Shown piece by piece: positions 25,112 through 34,268 of a stretch of 48,512 nucleotides of DNA. Each line of letters starts with the position of its first letter. Position 1 is the first letter of the stretch. The position numbers were made by a program, and so were the translations under genes. The notes under the pieces were generated by a model, which searched no databases, was not told the origin of the DNA, and was given only the letters and a program-made list of their open reading frames with translations. Origin of the DNA: Opitutus sp. GAS368 (lineage in GTDB: Bacteria > Verrucomicrobiota > Verrucomicrobiia > Opitutales > Opitutaceae); assembly GCA_945906965.1 (NCBI GenBank), contig CAMDRP010000011.1, forward strand, positions 1 through 48,512, read 5' to 3'.

Positions 25112-25972
25112 ATGCCTAAACTCGGTTTCAACCTCCTCGCCTGGACCGCGTCGATCTCCGACGATTTTTTTCCACACATCGAGCGCCTTAAAAAAATCGG
25201 CTACGACGGCATCGAGATTTGCAACGGCGCCCAAGACCCCGCCGCCTATAAGCGGCTCAAAAAACTGCTCGGCGACCTCAACCTCGGCGTCACCTGCGTC
25301 ACCATCGTCGGTGCGGATGCGAATCCCGCCAGCCCCGATGCCGCCATCCGCGCCAAGGGCCTCGACGCCATCAAGTGGAACATCGACCGCACCGTGGATT
25401 GCGGCGCGAAATTACTCTGCGGCCCGTTTCATTCGGCCTTCGCGACCTTCACGCGCGCCGACATCAACCCCGACGAATACAAACGCAGCGCCGAGATTCT
25501 CCGCGCCGCTGGCGACTACGCCCAACAAGCCGGTGTCATCCTCTGCCCCGAAGCGCTCAACCGTTTTGAGTGTTACCTCTGCAACACCATGGCGCAGCTC
25601 CGCATGCTCATCGAGCTCACCGATCACCCCAACGTGCGCGCCATGTACGACACGCACCACGCCAATACCGAGGAAAAAACGTTCGCCGGCGCCATCCGCA
25701 CCATCGCCCCCGTCCTCGCGCACGTGCACCTCAGCGAGAACGACCGCGGCACGCCCGGCTCCGGCCACATCAACTTCCGCGAAAACCTCACCACGCTGCG
25801 CGAAGTCGGCTACGACGGCTGGATGACAATCGAGGCCTTTAGCCGCTCCGACCCCGCCTTCGCCAACGCGATCAATGTCTGGCGCGAGTTTTCTCCCGCT
25901 TGGGACATCGCTGAATCCGGCTACACGTTCCTCCGCCGCGAAATCGCCGCCGCCGGTTACCCCATCGCCTAA
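25112..25972 (+). CDS. Hydroxypyruvate-isomerase-like TIM-barrel protein
   Basis: The 286-residue TIM-barrel protein belongs to the sugar phosphate isomerase/epimerase family. It starts MPKLGFNLLAWTASISDDF and shows KIGYDGIEIC, LGVTCVTIVGADANPA, CGPFHSAF, ILCPEALNRFECYLCNT (E as metal ligand candidate), MYDTHHANTEEK, LAHVHLSENDRGTPGSGHINF and DGWMTIEAFSRSDPAF. The E-D-H-E order fits a single-metal isomerase such as a D-psicose/tagatose 3-epimerase or hydroxypyruvate isomerase. Its ATG sits after the terminator, and the next gene starts 15 bases after its stop. Confidence 0.85.
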   Translation: MPKLGFNLLAWTASISDDFFPHIERLKKIGYDGIEICNGAQDPAAYKRLKKLLGDLNLGVTCVTIVGADANPASPDAAIRAKGLDAIKWNIDRTVDCGAKLLCGPFHSAFATFTRADINPDEYKRSAEILRAAGDYAQQAGVILCPEALNRFECYLCNTMAQLRMLIELTDHPNVRAMYDTHHANTEEKTFAGAIRTIAPVLAHVHLSENDRGTPGSGHINFRENLTTLREVGYDGWMTIEAFSRSDPAFANAINVWREFSPAWDIAESGYTFLRREIAAAGYPIA

Positions 25973-25987
25973 ATTTTTTACTCTTTT

Positions 25988-28900
25988 ATGAATTTCCGTC
26001 GCTTACTTCTTCCCCTCGTTCTTCTCGCCGCGTCCTTCACCTTCGCGACGGCCGCCGCGCCCACGACGCTGGTCCTCGAGCCTGCGGCCGGCATGGCCGC
26101 GAAGGGTAAACACGTCGTGCTGCTCTCCGGCGACGAAGAATATCGCAGCGAAGAAGCGCTCCCGATGCTGGCGAAAATCCTCAGCCAACGCCACGGCTTC
26201 AAAACCACCGTACTCTTCGCCCTCGACGCCGACGGCACGATCAATCCCAACAACGGTAAATCCCTCTCCGGCTCCGAAGCCCTCGACACCGCGGACATCA
26301 TTATCATGGCGCTGCGTTTCCGCGCTTGGTCCGATGACGCGATGAAGCGTTTCGACGCCGCCCACCGCCGCGGTGTTCCCATCATCGCGCTGCGCACCTC
26401 GACCCATGCGTTTAATTTTCCCGCCGGCAGTCCGTGGTCTGCCTACTCCTGGAATAACAAAATCTCTCCCGCCACCACCGGCGGCTTCGGCAAACAAGTC
26501 CTCGGCGAAACGTGGGTGACGCATTGGGGTAAACATAAAGCCGAAGCCGCCCGCGGCCTCATCGAACCTAGCGCCACTGCCGACCCGCTGCTACGCGGCG
26601 TCACCGAACTTTTTGGCAACTCCGATGTCTACGAAGCCGCGCCCCCCGCCGACGCGAAAATCCTCGTCCGCGGTCTTGTCCTTAAAGGCATGAGCCCCAG
26701 CGATGCGCCTGCGGATTACGTCAAAAAAACCGCCGCCAAAGTTGAGCAACCCGTCAACGCTCCCGCGATGCCCGTGGTCTGGACGCGTCTGCACAAAACC
26801 GAATCTGGCGCCACGGCAAAAATTTTTACCACCACCCTCGGGGCCGCCACCGATTTCGAAAACGAGTCGCTCCGCCGCCTCATCGTCAACGCCACCTATT
26901 GGGCCGCCGGCCTCGAGGTCCCGGCTAAAGCCGACGTCACCCCGTTCGATAGCTACGCCCCACGCATGTACGGCTTCGATGGCTACCGCACCGGTATCAC
27001 GCCGGCCGATCACGCGCTCGGCAAAGTCCTTCCCATCGGCGGTAACGTCCCGCCTAAGCCCCCGAAGCCGCTCGCCGCGCCCAAGCCGTCCGCGCCGCCG
27101 CCGTCAGCCGCTGCCGCCGCCAAGCCCAATCCTGCTTCGGCTCCGGCCGTTGCGCCGGAAACCAAGACCAAGACCGAGCCGGCCGCCGCCACGGCCCTCG
27201 CCGCGAAGGACGCCCCCAAAAAACCTGCTGCCCCCCAGCCGGCGAAACCGCTCGAAACCCCCCACGCGTTTAAGGTCGAGCCGATCGCCGCAAACACGCG
27301 GCGTTCGCAAGTCGTCGCACCCCCGAGCCGGGGTGAGCGCATCGTGCTCATCGGCAACGGACTCGCGGAGCGCGACGTTTACTACCACCGCATCGAGACG
27401 GAGCTCGCCCTGCGTTACCCCGAGCACGAGCTGTTCTTTCGCAACCTGGGCCATGTCGGTGATACGCCCGGCTTTCGGCCCCATCCCTCGCGCGCCTCAC
27501 AGTGGGCGTTTCCGGGCGCCGAGAAATTCCATCCCGAACTCAACGTCCACAAAGGGCAGGGCTTCTTCCCCACGCCCGACCAGTGGCTCACGCACCTCAA
27601 GGCCGACACCCTCATCGCGTTCTTCGGCTACAACGAATCCTTCGACGGTCCGACCAAAGTCGCCAACTTCGAGGCCGAACTGAATGCCTGGGTGGAGCAC
27701 ACGCTGAGCAAAGCCTACAACGGCCAAGCCGCTCCCCGCGTCGTGCTCGTCTCGCCCGTCGCCTACGAGAACCAGTCCGCCCTGCGTGACCTGCCCGACG
27801 GCACGAAGGAGAACGCCAACCTCCAGCTCTACGCCGCCGCCATCGCGTCCGTTGCGAAGAAACACGGCCTCACGTTCATCGACGTCTTCAACCCGATGCA
27901 GGCGCTCTACTCCCTCGCCCGCCAACCCCTCACAACCAAGGGCTTCATCCCCAATGACGAAGGCTACCGCCACCTCGCCCGGCTCCTCGCCAACGGCGCC
28001 TTTGGCGCCCAAGCCATCGTCTCGAAAGCCGACCCCGCCCTCGTTCATGGCGCGGTAAAACAGAAAGACTACTTTTGGAATAACGACTATAACTTGGTTA
28101 ACGGCGTCCACGCCTACGGTCGGCGCTACGGCCCCTACGGCCCGCAAAATTATCCCGACGAGGTTAAGAAGACCCGCGAGATGGCTGCACTCCGCGACGC
28201 GGTGATCCATGCGGTCGCCAGCGGCCGCAAGCAGGATCTCAGCGTCGATGACAGCCAGACGCATGTCCTGCCGCCCGTGCCCACCAACTACCAGCCCAGC
28301 GTCAAAAACGGCACCCCCGGTTATCTCCCGGGCGAGGAAGGCGTCGCGGCCCTCAAAGTTCCCGAAGGCTACCAAGTCCAGCTCTTCGCCAGCGAAAAAG
28401 AGTTCCCCAATCTCGCCAACCCCATGCAGCTCTCCTTCGACAACAAGGGCCGCCTCTGGGTCGCTGTGATGCCCGCCTACCCGGCCTATCGCCCCGGCGA
28501 CGCCCTGCCCAACGACAAGCTTCTGATCTACGAAGACACCGACGGTGACGGCAAAGCCGATAAGGAAACCGTATTTGCAGATAACCTCTATCTGCCCATC
28601 GGCTTCGAGTTCGCGCCCGAAGGCGTCTATCTTTCCCAAGAGCCGAACCTCGTTTTGCTCCGCGACACGGACGGCGACGACAAAGCCGACCGCACCGAGA
28701 TTATCTTGGGCGGCTTCGATACCCATGATACGCACCACGCCATCAGTGCCTACACCGCCGATCCCAGCGGCGCGTTCATGCTTTGCGAAGGCGTTTTTCT
28801 GCACAGCAACGTCGAAACCCCTTACGGCCCGGTGCGCTGCGTCGATGGCGGATTCTTCCGCTACAGCCCGCAACGCGGCATGCTGGAGCGCACCATCCAG

Positions 28901-30376
28901 ATGAATATCCCCAATCCCTGGGGCTACGCCTTTGACCGCTGGGGTCAGGATTTCTTTCTTCACACCTCCGGCACCCCCCTGAACTGGTCCTTGCCCATGC
29001 AGGTCAAGCCCACCTTCGGCAGCAAGACTCCGGCCACCATCGATCTCATTCCCCCCACCGACAAAGTTCGCCCTACCTCCGGGCTCGAAATCGTCTCCTC
29101 CCGGCACTTCCCCGAGGAAATGCAGGGCGACCTTATCCTTTGCAACGCGATCGGCTTTCTCGGCGTCAAGCAGCACCAAATCCAAGACGACGGCACCGGC
29201 TGGAAAACCACCTTCCGCCAAAATCTGCTCACCAGCACCGATCCCAACTTCCGCCCCGTCGACCTCGAGTTCGCCCCCGATGGCTCCCTGTACGTTATCG
29301 ATTGGCACAACATGCTGATCGGTCACATGCAGCACAACGCCCGCGATCCCAACCGCGACCACAACCACGGCCGCATCTATCGCATCACCTATCCCGGCCG
29401 CCCTCTCGTCAAACCCGCGCAGGTTGCTGGCGCCAGTCTGGACACACTGCTTAATAATCTAAAAGAGCCCGAAAGCCGCACGCGTTACCGCAGCCGCCGC
29501 GAGATCCGCAATTTCCCGGTCTCCACCGTGCTCCCCGCCGTGAAAAAATGGGCCGCCGCGCAGACCGATATCCACGCGAAACTCGAAGCCCTCTGGGTCA
29601 CCTGGGGCATGAACGCCGTGGACGAGTCCTTGCTGCGTGAACTCCTCGCCTCCTCCGACTTCCACGCCCGCGCCGCCGCCGTCCGTGTTCTACGCTACAA
29701 CACCCACCGCATCGCCGACCATGCCGCCCTCTTGGAAAAAGCCGCCGCCGATCCGGAAGGCCGCGTGCGCCTCGAAGCCGTCGTGGCCGCCTCTTGGCTC
29801 CCCGATGTACCCGCCGCGAAAAAAATCGTCTCAGTCGGTGCCGATCAGCCGCTCGACCTCTGGAGCAAAAACGTCGTGAAAACTGCCTATAACCGCCTCC
29901 ACGGCATCGTGGAAGCGGAGAAATCCGAGCAGCCCCAAAATGCCGGACCCGATTATCTCACCGCCGCCGGCAAGCAACAATTCCTCCTCGGCCAAAAAAT
30001 CTACCAACGCGAAGGCCACTGTGTGACCTGTCACCAAGCGGACGGCAAAGGCCTGCCACCCGCATTCCCCCCGCTCGCGACCAGCCGGTGGGTTACCGAG
30101 GACGCGGAGCGCCTCATCAAGCTCACCCTCTACGGCCTCACCGGCCCAATCGAAGTGAACGGCAAGAAATACGATGGCCAGGTGCCGATGACCCCATTTG
30201 GCGGCATGTTGAACGATGCCGAGGTAGCGGCGGTGCTCACCTACGTGCGCAACAGTTTTGGCAATGCGGCCGCCCCGATTCAGCCCGAAGCGGTGCAAAA
30301 AGTCCGCGCCCAGCAGCCCGGCCGCATGATGCTCTACAACGCCGAGGAATTACTCAAAGAGCACCCGATGAAGTAA
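25988..30376 (+). CDS. ThuA-SGNH-propeller-cytochrome c fusion (PVC-type heme protein)
   Basis: The 1,462-residue exported protein has a signal peptide (1-22) and a ThuA-like domain (about 35-310). A Pro/Ala-rich linker (about 354-425) is followed by an SGNH/GDSL-like domain (about 451-670), a PVC-type beta-propeller (about 790-1130), HEAT-like helical repeats (about 1150-1305) and a C-terminal cytochrome c domain with C1345-x2-C1348-H1349 and candidate axial M1401. In the SGNH domain the usual serine position reads GNG rather than GDS, while GYNES and NDEGYRH remain. Heme attachment needs export. It probably joins carbohydrate binding or hydrolysis to electron transfer, perhaps receiving electrons from the GMC dehydrogenase; that link is inference. 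Confidence 0.88.
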   Translation: MNFRRLLLPLVLLAASFTFATAAAPTTLVLEPAAGMAAKGKHVVLLSGDEEYRSEEALPMLAKILSQRHGFKTTVLFALDADGTINPNNGKSLSGSEALDTADIIIMALRFRAWSDDAMKRFDAAHRRGVPIIALRTSTHAFNFPAGSPWSAYSWNNKISPATTGGFGKQVLGETWVTHWGKHKAEAARGLIEPSATADPLLRGVTELFGNSDVYEAAPPADAKILVRGLVLKGMSPSDAPADYVKKTAAKVEQPVNAPAMPVVWTRLHKTESGATAKIFTTTLGAATDFENESLRRLIVNATYWAAGLEVPAKADVTPFDSYAPRMYGFDGYRTGITPADHALGKVLPIGGNVPPKPPKPLAAPKPSAPPPSAAAAAKPNPASAPAVAPETKTKTEPAAATALAAKDAPKKPAAPQPAKPLETPHAFKVEPIAANTRRSQVVAPPSRGERIVLIGNGLAERDVYYHRIETELALRYPEHELFFRNLGHVGDTPGFRPHPSRASQWAFPGAEKFHPELNVHKGQGFFPTPDQWLTHLKADTLIAFFGYNESFDGPTKVANFEAELNAWVEHTLSKAYNGQAAPRVVLVSPVAYENQSALRDLPDGTKENANLQLYAAAIASVAKKHGLTFIDVFNPMQALYSLARQPLTTKGFIPNDEGYRHLARLLANGAFGAQAIVSKADPALVHGAVKQKDYFWNNDYNLVNGVHAYGRRYGPYGPQNYPDEVKKTREMAALRDAVIHAVASGRKQDLSVDDSQTHVLPPVPTNYQPSVKNGTPGYLPGEEGVAALKVPEGYQVQLFASEKEFPNLANPMQLSFDNKGRLWVAVMPAYPAYRPGDALPNDKLLIYEDTDGDGKADKETVFADNLYLPIGFEFAPEGVYLSQEPNLVLLRDTDGDDKADRTEIILGGFDTHDTHHAISAYTADPSGAFMLCEGVFLHSNVETPYGPVRCVDGGFFRYSPQRGMLERTIQMNIPNPWGYAFDRWGQDFFLHTSGTPLNWSLPMQVKPTFGSKTPATIDLIPPTDKVRPTSGLEIVSSRHFPEEMQGDLILCNAIGFLGVKQHQIQDDGTGWKTTFRQNLLTSTDPNFRPVDLEFAPDGSLYVIDWHNMLIGHMQHNARDPNRDHNHGRIYRITYPGRPLVKPAQVAGASLDTLLNNLKEPESRTRYRSRREIRNFPVSTVLPAVKKWAAAQTDIHAKLEALWVTWGMNAVDESLLRELLASSDFHARAAAVRVLRYNTHRIADHAALLEKAAADPEGRVRLEAVVAASWLPDVPAAKKIVSVGADQPLDLWSKNVVKTAYNRLHGIVEAEKSEQPQNAGPDYLTAAGKQQFLLGQKIYQREGHCVTCHQADGKGLPPAFPPLATSRWVTEDAERLIKLTLYGLTGPIEVNGKKYDGQVPMTPFGGMLNDAEVAAVLTYVRNSFGNAAAPIQPEAVQKVRAQQPGRMMLYNAEELLKEHPMK

Positions 30377-30431
30377 TCGCCTCCCGCCCCCGCAATCTCT
30401 CCCCGTCAAGTCCGTCTCCCTGCCCGCACCT

Positions 30432-31187
30432 ATGAAATCCCTCCGCCTCGCCGCCCTCGCGCTCCTCGCGCTCGCCCCGTCAACGTTCATCCACGCCGCC
30501 GAACCCGGCTTCAAATCCATCTTCGACGGCCAGACCCTCGCCGGCTGGGAGGGCACCCCAGCCGTCTGGTCTGTCCGCGACGGCGCGCTCACCGGCCAAA
30601 CCACCGCCGAGAAGGGCATCAAGTCCAATACCTTCCTCGTCTACACCGGCGCCCAGCCCGCCAACTTCGAACTCCGCCTCGCCTTCCGCCTCACCGCGCA
30701 AAACGAAAAGAACCAGGCCAACTCCGGCGTCCAATACCGCAGCAAGCTCATGGACCCCGCCACCTTCGTTGTCGGCGGCTACCAGGCCGACATCGACTCG
30801 CCCTTCAAATACACCGGCATGCTCTACGAAGAGAAAGGCCGCGGCATCCTCATGACCGCCGGCGAAAAAATCCGCATCGGCGCCACGACGCTGGTCGACG
30901 ACGCCAAGAAGCCCGGCGCCAAGAAAAAGCAGACCGCCGTCGAGAAACTCCCCGGCGCCACTCCCACGGGCGACATCGCTGCCGCCTACAAACTCGGCGA
31001 ATGGAACGAACTCATCATCACCGCCAACGGCGACCAACTCCGCCACACCGTCAACGGCGTCGTCACCGCCGAGGTCACCGAGACGGATGCTGCCATCGCC
31101 AAGTCCGGCGTCATCGCCCTGCAGCTCCACACCGGCCCGCCGATGACCGTCCAGTTTAAAAACATCCGCCTCAAGGTCCTGCCATAA
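30432..31187 (+). CDS. DUF1080 (3-keto-disaccharide hydrolase-like) exported protein
   Basis: The 251-residue protein has a signal peptide (MKSLRLAALALLALAPSTFI) and one DUF1080 domain: GFKSIFDGQTLAGWEGTPAVWSVRDGALTG, NFELRLAFRLTAQNEKNQANSGVQYRS, and LGEWNELIITANGDQLRHTVNGVVTAEVTE. The lectin-like family contains enzymes shown to cleave 3-keto-disaccharides, and Pfam renamed it accordingly, though many members are uncharacterised. It sits between two heme proteins in one orientation. A catalytic rather than merely binding function is likely but not shown here. Confidence 0.88.
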   Translation: MKSLRLAALALLALAPSTFIHAAEPGFKSIFDGQTLAGWEGTPAVWSVRDGALTGQTTAEKGIKSNTFLVYTGAQPANFELRLAFRLTAQNEKNQANSGVQYRSKLMDPATFVVGGYQADIDSPFKYTGMLYEEKGRGILMTAGEKIRIGATTLVDDAKKPGAKKKQTAVEKLPGATPTGDIAAAYKLGEWNELIITANGDQLRHTVNGVVTAEVTETDAAIAKSGVIALQLHTGPPMTVQFKNIRLKVLP

Positions 31188-31206
31188 TCTGGCCAAGTTC
31201 CGTCGC

Positions 31207-31237
31207 GCCTCGCCGATCCGGCGAGGCCTTTCCGTTT
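31207..31237 (+). terminator. Rho-independent terminator
   Basis: A nine-base stem GCCTCGCCG / CGGCGAGGC (31207-31215 and 31219-31227) closes a three-base loop and is followed by CTTTCCGTTT. The T-tract is interrupted, so termination may be partial. Confidence 0.6.
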
Positions 31238-31291
31238 CGCCAGCCCCTCCGCCTCCGAAAAATCAGCGCAGCTTAGCGTTCTCTCCCTCCC

Positions 31292-33973
31292 ATGATTTCC
31301 TCTCCCTGTTTCCGGCTTCCCCTTTTTGCGCTGCTCGCGCTCACCCCTGCCTTCGCTCAGCCCGCGGCGCCCGCGGCCGCCATCTCGCCCGCTGCGCTCC
31401 AAGTCGCGCCCGGCTTTAAGGTCGAGTTGATCTACACCGTTCCGAAAGAAGATCAGGGTTCGTGGGTCGCGCTCACGGTTGACCCCAAGGGCCGCATCTA
31501 TGCTGGCGACCAATACGGCGCCGTTTACCGCCTCACCGTGCCGCCGGTCGGCAGCACCGAGGGCACCAAGGTCGAGAAGCTCGCGCTCACCTTGCCCGAG
31601 GCCGTGCTCGGCTCCGACTCCGAACCCCTCCCGCCCCCGCCGAAAAAAGGCAAAGGCGCCAATGGCCTCCCGCCCTCGATCGGTGCGCACGGCCTACTCT
31701 ACGCTTTCGACAGCCTCTACGTCATGGTCGACGAGGTCCCCAATCGCCGCGGCATCTGGCGCATGCGCGACACCAACGGCGACGACCAATTCGACGAAAT
31801 TAAGTTTCTCCGCGAGACCAAGAGCCTCGGCGGTGAGCACGGCCCGCACTCCCTTGTCCTCTCGCCCGATGGCAAGTCCATCTACTTCGCCAACGGCAAT
31901 CACACCGATCTTCCTACCAACCTGAATAAATCCCGCCCCGTCCGCTGGGATGAAGATCACCTCCTCCCGCGCATGTGGGACGCCCGCGGCCACGCCAAAG
32001 GCAAATACGCCCCCGGTGGCTACGTCGGCCGCATGGACCCTGAGGGCAAAACCGTCGAGCTCTTCGCCCTCGGTTTCCGTAACCAGTTCGACATCGCCTT
32101 CGACCAAAACAGCGAACTCTTCACCTATGACTCCGATATGGAATGGGACCAAGGTTCGCCCTGGTACATTCCTACGCGCATCAACCACATCGTCGACGCC
32201 GGTGATTATGGTTGGCGTAGCGGCGCTGGTCGCTGGCCCGCCTACTACGCCGACAGCCTTCCGGCCGTGATCGATATCGGCCCCGGCTCGCCCACAGGCA
32301 CCGTCTTCGGCACCGGCGCTAAATTCCCCGCCAAATACCAACGCGCCCTCTTTGCCGCCGACTGGACCTACGGCACGCTCTACGCCCTCCACCTCAAGGC
32401 CGACGGCGCTTCGTTCACCGCCGAGAAAGAAGAATTCGTCGCCGGCAAACCGCTGCCACTCACCGACGTCGTGATCCACCCCGGCGACGGCTCGATGTAT
32501 TTCGCCGTCGGTGGCCGCCGCACCCAATCCGCGCTCTATCGCGTCACTTATACCGGCACAGAAAACACCGCGTCCGTCGCTGCGCTTCCGCCCACGCCCG
32601 AGGCCCAACTGCGCCGCCGCCTCGAAGCCCTCCACGCCGAAGGCACCGGCCCCGAAGCCATCGCGATCGCGTGGCCACACCTCGCCAACCCCGACCGCTT
32701 CATCCGTTTCGCCGCTCGCGCCGCTATTGAGCGTCAACTTCCCGCCAACTGGACGGACCGCGCGCTCAAAGAAAAAAATCCGCAGGCCGCTATTGAAGCC
32801 CTCATCGCGCTCGCGCGCGTCGGTGAAAAACATTTTCAACCGCAGATCATCGACGCCCTCACCCGGCTCGATTACACGCGTCAACCCGCCGAGCTTCGCC
32901 TCCCGTTGCTCCGCGCCTGGCAACTCACGTTCACCCGCATGGGTAAGCCCGACGCCGCCACCTGCGCCCGCGTCGCCGCGTTGCTCGATCCGTTGTTCCC
33001 GGCGACGGACTCGCTCGTGAATCGCGAACTCGTTTCGCTTCTTATCTTCCTTGATTCTTCCACCGTCGTCGCCAAGACCGTCCCACTTCTCAGCATCGCT
33101 GAAAATCCCGGTACGGCGCCGGAAGAAATTGCCAGCCGCGCGCTCCTCGCCCGCAACGACGGCTACGGTCGCACCGTGCAAAGCGTCACCGACGCCCGCT
33201 CCGACCGCCAACAAATCGCTTACGCCTACGCTCTGCGTCACGCCACCGCTGGCTGGACGCCCGAACTTCGCACCCAGTTTTTCGCTTGGTTTCCACGCAC
33301 CTCGGAATGGAAGGGCGGCGCCAGCTTCACCGGCTTCCTGCGCAACATCCGCAACGAATCCCTCGCGAAAATCTCCGAGCCCCTCGAACGCCAGAAATTC
33401 GACGACCTCTCCAAAGTTCCGGTGCACTCCATCGTCGCCGGCGCCGTCAGCCCCAAAGGCCCAGGCCAAACTTACACCGTGGAAAGCGCCGCTGCGCTGT
33501 TCCCCGCCAAACTTACCGACCGCGACTTCGCACAAGGTAAAGCCATGTTCGCCGCCACCGCGTGCATTTTCTGTCACCGCTTCAACGGTGAGGGCGCTGG
33601 CATCGGTCCCGACATCTCCGGCGCGGGTAACCGTTACAGCGTAAAAGACCTACTCGAAAACATCATCGAGCCTTCCAAGGTCATCAGCGATCAATACGGC
33701 ACCGAACAACTCACCCTGGCCGACGGCGAAGTCATTATCGGCCGCGTTGTCGCCGAAGACGGCAACCGCTATTCCGTCATGACGAACCCCTTCGCGCCGG
33801 ACGAACTCTTGCGTCCCGAGATTTCCAAGGTCCGCTCCCGCAAACCCTACGCTATGTCGATGATGCCCGCCGGCCTCGCTAACGCGCTCAACCCCGACGA
33901 ACTCAAAGACCTCGTTGCCTACCTTCTGTCCGGGGGTAATCCCGCCGACCCGATGTTCGCGAAAGCAAAGTAA
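31292..33973 (+). CDS. Exported propeller/HEAT/cytochrome c heme-binding protein
   Basis: The 893-residue protein starts with a signal peptide. A PVC-type beta-propeller follows (about 35-430; for example WVALTVDPKGRIYAGDQYGAVYRL and DAGDYGWRSGAGRWPAYYAD). Next come a helical, HEAT-like region (about 435-720) and a C-terminal cytochrome c domain with C758-x2-C761-H762 and several candidate axial methionines (SMMPAGLANAL). Such proteins are abundant in Planctomycetota and Verrucomicrobiota and are thought to act in periplasmic electron transfer linked to sugar oxidation; none of this is proven for this one. It is the last plus-strand gene of the cluster. Confidence 0.88.
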   Translation: MISSPCFRLPLFALLALTPAFAQPAAPAAAISPAALQVAPGFKVELIYTVPKEDQGSWVALTVDPKGRIYAGDQYGAVYRLTVPPVGSTEGTKVEKLALTLPEAVLGSDSEPLPPPPKKGKGANGLPPSIGAHGLLYAFDSLYVMVDEVPNRRGIWRMRDTNGDDQFDEIKFLRETKSLGGEHGPHSLVLSPDGKSIYFANGNHTDLPTNLNKSRPVRWDEDHLLPRMWDARGHAKGKYAPGGYVGRMDPEGKTVELFALGFRNQFDIAFDQNSELFTYDSDMEWDQGSPWYIPTRINHIVDAGDYGWRSGAGRWPAYYADSLPAVIDIGPGSPTGTVFGTGAKFPAKYQRALFAADWTYGTLYALHLKADGASFTAEKEEFVAGKPLPLTDVVIHPGDGSMYFAVGGRRTQSALYRVTYTGTENTASVAALPPTPEAQLRRRLEALHAEGTGPEAIAIAWPHLANPDRFIRFAARAAIERQLPANWTDRALKEKNPQAAIEALIALARVGEKHFQPQIIDALTRLDYTRQPAELRLPLLRAWQLTFTRMGKPDAATCARVAALLDPLFPATDSLVNRELVSLLIFLDSSTVVAKTVPLLSIAENPGTAPEEIASRALLARNDGYGRTVQSVTDARSDRQQIAYAYALRHATAGWTPELRTQFFAWFPRTSEWKGGASFTGFLRNIRNESLAKISEPLERQKFDDLSKVPVHSIVAGAVSPKGPGQTYTVESAAALFPAKLTDRDFAQGKAMFAATACIFCHRFNGEGAGIGPDISGAGNRYSVKDLLENIIEPSKVISDQYGTEQLTLADGEVIIGRVVAEDGNRYSVMTNPFAPDELLRPEISKVRSRKPYAMSMMPAGLANALNPDELKDLVAYLLSGGNPADPMFAKAK

Positions 33974-34054
33974 GTTGTTTTCGGCCTGAGTTTGGTCGGG
34001 AGGTTTCGCATTTTTATCCGATTTCAGCTCCCACGGTTTGCAGCGTTTTTATAC

Positions 34055-34079
34055 CCATCGCCCACCTTCGCGGCGATGG
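34055..34079. repeat. Inverted repeat in intergenic region
   Basis: CCATCGCC (34055-34062) and GGCGATGG (34072-34079) form an eight-base stem over a nine-base loop. No T-run follows on either strand, so a simple terminator is unlikely. It could be a dispersed intergenic repeat. Confidence 0.4.
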
Positions 34080-34166
34080 AGCCACTTTATCGTATTTGTC
34101 CTAAGCACCTAGGGGTGAGATCGTGGGTGGGGCGCTGTCTAGATGGCGCAACCTACGCGACCCCCA

Positions 34167-34268
34167 TCAAATTTTCTCCACGCTGAAAGCCTGCAAGCCC
34201 ATATGTGATTCAACCTGTTGAAAAACCAGTCGGCGTTCGCTAATAGGGAGATTGAGAAAAGCATTCAT
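34167..34268 (-). pseudogene. Remnant of AbiEii-type toxin gene
   Basis: Directly after the antitoxin gene, with the ATGA overlap typical of such pairs, an ATG opens a 33-codon frame: MNAFLNLPISERRLVFQQ, then VESHMGLQAFSVEKI and a TGA. This resembles the N-terminus of AbiEii/AbiGii nucleotidyltransferase toxins, which commonly run through an R-x-x-F helix into VEKDFWV. The match stops exactly where DFWV is expected. The next 190 bases in all frames show no toxin sequence, so the rest has been deleted rather than frameshifted. Assignment rests on remembered family pattern. Confidence 0.6.

Noticed and set aside
27497-29368. Long minus-strand open frame (623 codons) opposite the heme fusion gene
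   Set aside because: It is the reverse-strand shadow of a GC-rich gene with strong codon bias. Its translation is rich in Val, Gly and Asp with no family features.
31694-33577. Minus-strand open frame of 627 codons opposite the second heme protein
   Set aside because: Same reason: the plus-strand frame has a signal peptide, propeller and CxxCH, while the reverse frame has no recognisable domain.
33992-34186. Short plus-strand frame of 64 codons
   Set aside because: It overlaps the toxin remnant on the other strand, has no family similarity, and lies in a degenerate region.
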